Source of the DNA: Clostridium niameyense
GTDB taxonomy: Bacteria > Bacillota > Clostridia > Clostridiales > Clostridiaceae
Direction: 5' to 3'
NCBI RefSeq assembly: GCF_001243045.1
Contig: NZ_LN849007.1
Coordinates: forward strand, 2,012,989-2,076,988
DNA: 64,000 nucleotides
In this document: in pieces, positions 59,203 through 64,000 of the stretch
Position numbering within the stretch: position 1 is the stretch's first letter
How the letters are laid out: each line of letters opens with the position of its first letter
Program-made: the position numbers and the translations under genes
The notes under the pieces: generated by a model
Database searches by the model: none
What the model saw: the letters and a program-made list of their open reading frames with translations, nothing else
Told to the model about the DNA's origin: nothing

Positions 59203-60969
59203 TTGGGCAATTTCTTCTACTTTATATTGTTTTCCATTAATTAATCCTATTATTTCCTTTCCAGCTAAAACCGCTGAATCTTCCTCCCTGTCAGACAACT
59301 CTCCATTGGCTTTTACATATTTAACTTTTCCCTCTACTGTAACTTTATATTTCTTTCCTGTAGGTACTATTATTTTTTCAGAGCCCTCAACTGCTCCAAC
59401 AACAGACCCATCTGCTAATAAAACTTTAGCTATTGGTTGTGGTTTTACAACTGGATCCACAGCTGGTTTTTCATCTTCACTTTCATGACCCTTTTCATCC
59501 TTTTCTTTAGGCTGTCCATTAGAATCTTTAGGTTTTTGTTCTGATTTATGATTTTCCTTATTGGAGTCCTCATGAACCTGTGTCTTTTCTTTATTTTTAA
59601 CTACAACATCTATTTTAATTTTTTCAGATCCACAAGTTATAGTAATTGTAGATTTTCCTTCTTTAATAGCTGTTAAAGTTACAGTTTCTCCCACAACTTG
59701 TTTGTTAACTACAGATGCGTTTCCCAAGTCTATTGAGTTATCATTAACTTCTTTAACTGCTACTGTTTTGTTACCCTTTTCCACAAGCTTAAATTTAACA
59801 TCTTCTTTATTATTTAATAATACTTGAATTCCTGGTTGATTAGGATCTTCATCAATAGATGTTTTTCCATCCTCTTTTACTACATCTAAATAAGTTTTTT
59901 CTAATTTATTTTCTTTATCGTTTTCAACCTCATTAGAATCCTTTAATTTTATAACTTTATCTATTTTTTCTACTAATTCATTAGAAAGAATAGTCTCTGA
60001 ACCAATGGCACTTACGTTGCTCTTATTATCTACCTTTAGGGTATTATATATATAATTAACTACCTTATTATCTGTTTCTTCAACATTTGAAACTAGAACT
60101 ATAGGAGATTTGTACTTTCCAGCTAATGCCGATGCAACAAGTGAGTCTACTAAATGATTTGTTTGTCCATTAGCTATATAAACACGGGAATTGTACATTT
60201 TGAAAGCATCAAGTACTAACCTATTAGTCTCAAATCTATCCTTTCCCCCTTTTACTCTTCTAGTTGCTCCTAGTTTATTATAAATATGCTCAGATACTGT
60301 AACTTTATTTCCTATAACTGTTACCCTAGAATTATGAGTTTCTACAAATTTTTTAGCTATATGAACACTACTTATATCCTCACCAACTAATAAAAGTACT
60401 TTACCTTCTTTTGCAGCTACTGGCGCCGCTGTTAAAGCATCAGCTATATATCTGTTACCATTTACTACTAGAACCTCTTTAGGACTTACACCATGATTAT
60501 TAACCAATTCATTAACCACAGCCAAATTAGTTTCAAATCTATCTTTGCCTCCTAATCTTACTGTTCTTTTTCCTTGCTTTTCTAAGAAAGTCTTTATATT
60601 ATTACTTACAACTCCCTCAGACCCTAAAATATAAATATTTTTTGCCCCAAGTTTATTAATAGTATCATATGTACTTTTATTTAATTCATCCCTCCTAGTT
60701 AATAATATTGGAGCATTTAATTTTTGTGCTAATAAGGATGCACTTAAGGCATCGGCATAACCCTCACCTGAAACTAATATTATGTTTTTAGTTTCGCCTA
60801 ATTTCCAATTTGAATTTGCAACATTAGCAGCTGTTTCATATCTATCAGCCCCTACAAACCTTTTCACATAATCATTATGCGCTTTTACGTTTCCTGCTGG
60901 AATAAATGTAGCTAAAACCAATCCAACTACTGTACTACTTACTAATGTTTTTGTAGTTTGCTTTTTCAT
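59197..60969 (-). CDS. CWB2 surface protein; 5' exon of an alternatively spliced gene
   Basis: Unspliced, this reads as 590 residues ending VEEIAQQ. A signal peptide (about 1-30, ending VKA) is followed by three CWB2 wall-binding repeats (about 37-125, 130-225, 230-340) with motifs such as RFVGADRYETA, RLGGKDRFETN and VKGGKDRFETN. Next come a beta domain (about 355-450), a charged linker rich in Lys, Glu and Ser (about 455-510), and a small C-terminal domain with GKKYKVTVEGKVKYVKANGE and GKQYKVEEIAQ. AGGAGGT precedes ATG 60969. The intron begins in or just after the last codons. Cutting after the codon at 59205-59203 leaves 589 in-frame codons ready to join either downstream exon. It supplies export and wall anchoring for all isoforms. 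Confidence 0.92.
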   Translation of the reverse strand: MKKQTTKTLVSSTVVGLVLATFIPAGNVKAHNDYVKRFVGADRYETAANVANSNWKLGETKNIILVSGEGYADALSASLLAQKLNAPILLTRRDELNKSTYDTINKLGAKNIYILGSEGVVSNNIKTFLEKQGKRTVRLGGKDRFETNLAVVNELVNNHGVSPKEVLVVNGNRYIADALTAAPVAAKEGKVLLLVGEDISSVHIAKKFVETHNSRVTVIGNKVTVSEHIYNKLGATRRVKGGKDRFETNRLVLDAFKMYNSRVYIANGQTNHLVDSLVASALAGKYKSPIVLVSNVEETDNKVVNYIYNTLKVDNKSNVSAIGSETILSNELVEKIDKVIKLKDSNEVENDKENKLEKTYLDVVKEDGKTSIDEDPNQPGIQVLLNNKEDVKFKLVEKGNKTVAVKEVNDNSIDLGNASVVNKQVVGETVTLTAIKEGKSTITITCGSEKIKIDVVVKNKEKTQVHEDSNKENHKSEQKPKDSNGQPKEKDEKGHESEDEKPAVDPVVKPQPIAKVLLADGSVVGAVEGSEKIIVPTGKKYKVTVEGKVKYVKANGELSDREEDSAVLAGKEIIGLINGKQYKVEEIAQQ

Positions 60970-61190
60970 GTTTTATACCTCCTATTATTTTTAATAAATG
61001 TAAAAAAGTAAGATAAAAATTAAATACATCATATGTTTTAAGTAGAATATATTTTATTTTTACTTACTATAAATATATTCGTTTTATATTTACATAATTT
61101 AATATTATTTTTCACTATTATTACTATATTTGATTTTTTATGTAACCATTATATATATTAACTATAAATTGCCTATATTTTATAAAAGGG

Positions 61191-61235
61191 AGGGACTACT
61201 AGATGATATTTATCTAGTAGTCCCTTTTTTGACAT
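61191..61235. terminator. Terminator of the S-layer protein gene
   Basis: A perfect 14-bp stem pairs 61191-61204 with 61212-61225. On the minus strand it is followed by CCCTTTTAT; the plus strand has TTTTTT. It lies 90 bases after the stop codon. Confidence 0.8.
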
Positions 61236-61322
61236 GATATATTTAGTTTTCAATCAGTGATATGATCTGATCATATTTATGATTTTAGATATGATTAAAA
61301 TTCCGTTCATTTTTAAATTTTA

Positions 61323-64000
61323 TTATTTTTTTAATGTTACCTTATAAGTCTTTGTAGCACCACTTTCAGCTGTAACTTCTACTGTTACAACATCATTTTC
61401 AGCCAATACTTTAGTAGCCAAATCTGTGCTTTGTACTTCAACATCTTTAACTTTTACAACTACTTTTTTTACTTTCTTTGAGTTTGCTTCTACATTTATT
61501 CCCTTTACCGCATCACTTGAGAAATCAGAAAAAGTTTTTTCTGCTCCAGAAGTTGTTACATTTTCAAGATCTACTACAGATTGTCCCCCTATAGTGAAAG
61601 TCTTTAATGTAGCATCTGCATCTTGTGCCTTCTTAGTTCCTTTTTGTTTCTTTCCGTTAAATGTTTCAGTTGCTGTATTTAACTCTTTTAAAGCATCTTC
61701 AAAATCTTTTTTAGTTGACTTTACATTATCTTTTATAGCCTCAGCTGTAGTTATAGCAGTGTTATACTCATCTTTATCTGCTTTTAGTACAAAATCAGTT
61801 CCTTCTTCTACTTGATCAGCTGCAGTGCCTTCTTTAACTGCATCTTTTCCTTGTTTAGCTTTAGTTATAACTCCGTTTAAGGCTTCTTTAGCTTCTTGAG
61901 TAGCTTTTGCTAAATTATCTGCTTCAGCTTTTGTTTTAGCTGCTTTAGCCGCTTCCTCATTAACTGAAACTTCTAATTTAACAGTATCTCCATTGTATAT
62001 TACATTTACATTGGCAGTGCCTTTTGCTTTTGATGTTAAAGTAATTGAGTTAGTTGCATCATCTATTTTAGCATCTACTACAGATCTATCATCTACCATT
62101 ACTTTAGCATTAGCATTAGTTATTTTTGTCTCTTTAAAATCTTTGCCAAATTGATCTTTAGCAACTACTTTTACTACAACTGCTCCATCTTTTTCTCCAT
62201 CTGCATCTTTTCCATCAAGAAGAACTTGAATTCCTGATTTATCCTTGTTTCCATCAAGAACTTTCTTGTCTTCACTTGCTACAACATTAGTTGTTCCTTT
62301 TTGAGGTGCTGCTTCTTTACTATCACAAGTTAAAGTTATTTCTGCTGATTTCATGTTTGCAGTTAAAACTTCTATTGTAACTGTTCCATTGAAGTTTTGA
62401 GCTGGAGTAAATTCTCCTGTATGTTCTCCAATTGTTCCAACTGTAGCAACTGTAGCATCTTTATCATTAACTTTTCCTTTTACAGATTTTATCTTCCATG
62501 CTAAATCCTTTGATGCATCTACAGGGACTACTTGTCCTTTAGCATCTTTAGCTATAGCTTTTAAGTTTACTTTATTATCTGCATTTTGTGTTGAGTATGC
62601 TGGTTGTATTCCTTCTTTATCTATTTCAATGCTATTTATTAATCCAGCTACTGAATCAACTGTCATGTTAACTTTGTTAGTTGCAAGAACTGGAGTTTTT
62701 CCATCTACTATTGCACCGTTAACATTAACAATAACATCATTTGTTCCCTTAGAAGTTCCTTTTACTATTGCTTTATATGCAACTGTAGCTCCCTTTTCTT
62801 CTACTGGAGTTACTGCTCCTTCTAATGCAAAATGATCTCCTGCTTTTACTTCTATGTTAACTCCAGCAGTATTAGCTATAAAGTCACCATATTGATCCTT
62901 TGGAACTATCTTTAATTCAGTTTGTCCGTTTAATGCAACATTTGTTGAAGTTGCAGTTACTTCTACTGTTTTAGCTACTCTCTTAGCTCCAACTGTTACA
63001 GTAAATGTATCAGATATCTTATTATCCTTATCTGCAATCTTAACTGTGTAAACACCTTGAGTTAATGCATCTGATGCTTTTACTCTAAAGCCTTTTACCT
63101 TAGCAACTCCTGTTGCTTTAGCAAATTCATCTGCTCCTGTTTCTTTGTTAAATCCATAAGCTGATGCTAATTGAACTAAATCTTCTACATTCTCTAATGG
63201 TTGACCATCTGGTTTAGTTACACTTACAGTTAAATCTTTAGCTTCGACTTCTGTTGCTACTCCATCTTGGTCTAAGAATTTAACTTCTTGATCATGTACC
63301 TTACCCTTAGCAGCTGGATCTCCTGCAACTACTCCTGTTACATCTGCTCCTGCATTTATAGCAGTGAATTTTGCTCCTACAAATTTTAAATCATAAGCTT
63401 TGAATACGTCACCCTTGCTTACTACTACATTGTAAGTTTTAGCATCCTTTAATTTTAAAGTTAATACATTCTTAGAAACACCATCTTTTTCTTCTTTAGT
63501 TACTGTAGCAACATCAGCACCATCTTTCGCTGGTGTAACTGTAACGTTAGCTTGACCATTTTCTACAACAACAACTTCACCGTGTTTGTTTTTAAATGTA
63601 ATATCTTTCTTTATTTCTGATCCTGCTTTTAATTCTGCAGCATCAAACTTAATTTCATCTATGCTAGCTACTGTTTGATCTACTGTAGTTGTTACATCAA
63701 AAGCATCTCCATGTGCTGTTGATTTTTCTAAGTTTTCTCCAACATAAGGAGTGATTGTGTATTTTCCTGGCTTATCAGTCTTAACAACAATAACTATATC
63801 ATTCTTGTTAGCTTCTTCTCCGCCTCTTACTTTAGCTGTAACTATTTTTGATACATCTACACCCTCTATATCTGTTTTAACATCAAATTTAATTTCTTCA
63901 GCTTTTAAGTTTGCACCATCGTTTGGAGTTACAACTTTAACTATATTTTCGTCTTTGTTATATGATCCTGCTCCTGCTTCATTTGCTAAAGTTAATGTAG
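61323..64000 (-). CDS. Large S-layer-type surface protein, 3' part (runs off the window)
   Basis: The frame is open without a stop from 61323 to the window edge, about 892 residues; ATG 62666 is internal. The visible chain is a string of Ig-like beta domains (phrases such as VNVNGAIVDGKTPVLATN and LKIVPKDQYGDFIANTAG), a helical FIVAR-like segment (about 61620-61970, with ATQEAKEALNGVITKAKQGK), and a final cadherin-like beta domain ending KTYKVTLKK. It is very rich in Ala, Val, Thr, Lys and poor in Cys. Codon choice is more biased than in neighbours, suggesting high expression. No CWB2 module is visible; it may lie in the missing N-terminal part. Best guess: the major S-layer protein or a close relative. 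Confidence 0.82.
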   Translation of the reverse strand, partial: TLTLANEAGAGSYNKDENIVKVVTPNDGANLKAEEIKFDVKTDIEGVDVSKIVTAKVRGGEEANKNDIVIVVKTDKPGKYTITPYVGENLEKSTAHGDAFDVTTTVDQTVASIDEIKFDAAELKAGSEIKKDITFKNKHGEVVVVENGQANVTVTPAKDGADVATVTKEEKDGVSKNVLTLKLKDAKTYNVVVSKGDVFKAYDLKFVGAKFTAINAGADVTGVVAGDPAAKGKVHDQEVKFLDQDGVATEVEAKDLTVSVTKPDGQPLENVEDLVQLASAYGFNKETGADEFAKATGVAKVKGFRVKASDALTQGVYTVKIADKDNKISDTFTVTVGAKRVAKTVEVTATSTNVALNGQTELKIVPKDQYGDFIANTAGVNIEVKAGDHFALEGAVTPVEEKGATVAYKAIVKGTSKGTNDVIVNVNGAIVDGKTPVLATNKVNMTVDSVAGLINSIEIDKEGIQPAYSTQNADNKVNLKAIAKDAKGQVVPVDASKDLAWKIKSVKGKVNDKDATVATVGTIGEHTGEFTPAQNFNGTVTIEVLTANMKSAEITLTCDSKEAAPQKGTTNVVASEDKKVLDGNKDKSGIQVLLDGKDADGEKDGAVVVKVVAKDQFGKDFKETKITNANAKVMVDDRSVVDAKIDDATNSITLTSKAKGTANVNVIYNGDTVKLEVSVNEEAAKAAKTKAEADNLAKATQEAKEALNGVITKAKQGKDAVKEGTAADQVEEGTDFVLKADKDEYNTAITTAEAIKDNVKSTKKDFEDALKELNTATETFNGKKQKGTKKAQDADATLKTFTIGGQSVVDLENVTTSGAEKTFSDFSSDAVKGINVEANSKKVKKVVVKVKDVEVQSTDLATKVLAENDVVTVEVTAESGATKTYKVTLKK

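Noticed and set aside
61323..62666. A separate 447-residue gene starting at ATG 62666
   Set aside because: The same frame is open without a stop from there to the right edge, with continuous Ig-like domains. The ATG is internal and has no ribosome-binding site.

Overview
The window is low-GC, AT-rich Firmicute DNA, and every gene family in it points to the genus Clostridium. There are Shine-Dalgarno sites of the AGGAGG type throughout, many TTG starts, a YhcN/YlaJ-type sporulation lipoprotein, a Re-type citrate synthase and surface proteins anchored by CWB2 modules. The split surface-protein locus at its right end closely resembles a system described in Clostridium tetani, so C. tetani or a very near relative is the best guess. 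This is inference, because no database was searched.

Layout. 1-2.9 kb: end of panB, panC, an orphan amino-acid-binding lipoprotein and a small DUF378 protein. 2.9-6.0 kb: an NhaC-family transporter behind a lysine riboswitch, and an orphan amino-acid ABC ATPase. 6.2-10.7 kb: an operon for Re-citrate synthase, aconitase and isocitrate dehydrogenase, the oxidative half of the TCA cycle leading to 2-oxoglutarate. 11-12.9 kb: plsC and a secreted metallo-beta-lactamase-fold lipoprotein. 12.9-18.2 kb: a complete rRNA operon on the minus strand (16S, tRNA-Ala, tRNA-Ile, 23S, 5S, tRNA-Asn) with promoter, processing stems and terminator. 18.5-24.5 kb: uppP, a degenerate transglutaminase-like lipoprotein, manA and the lipid II amidation pair murT-gatD. 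24.5-43.2 kb: housekeeping and regulatory genes (clpB, an M24 peptidase, two tandem HTH-TPR regulators, RNase HI, an FtsH-like protease, rhomboid, HD-GYP, Fur-type regulator, MntP, SSB, SLAP protein, APC permease). 43.6-47.6 kb: a pstSCAB operon ending in a HAD protein. 47.8-64 kb: a surface-protein island on the minus strand.

The surface island holds the most unusual biology. A CWB2 surface protein (59197-60969) is followed immediately by an ORF-less group II intron. Its stop codon lies between the likely 5' splice site and the intron's GUGCG motif. Two separate domain V-VI units, each with a perfect 34-nt domain V, lie downstream. One precedes a 1254-codon leucine-rich-repeat exon and the other a 653-codon Ig-like/transglutaminase exon. 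Neither exon has its own plausible start or signal peptide, and both open with an in-frame AGC codon. The same anchor exon can therefore be joined to either C-terminal module or left unspliced, giving three predicted isoforms. Next to it are a second CWB2 protein, a frameshifted secreted transglutaminase and the 3' part of a large S-layer protein gene that runs off the window.
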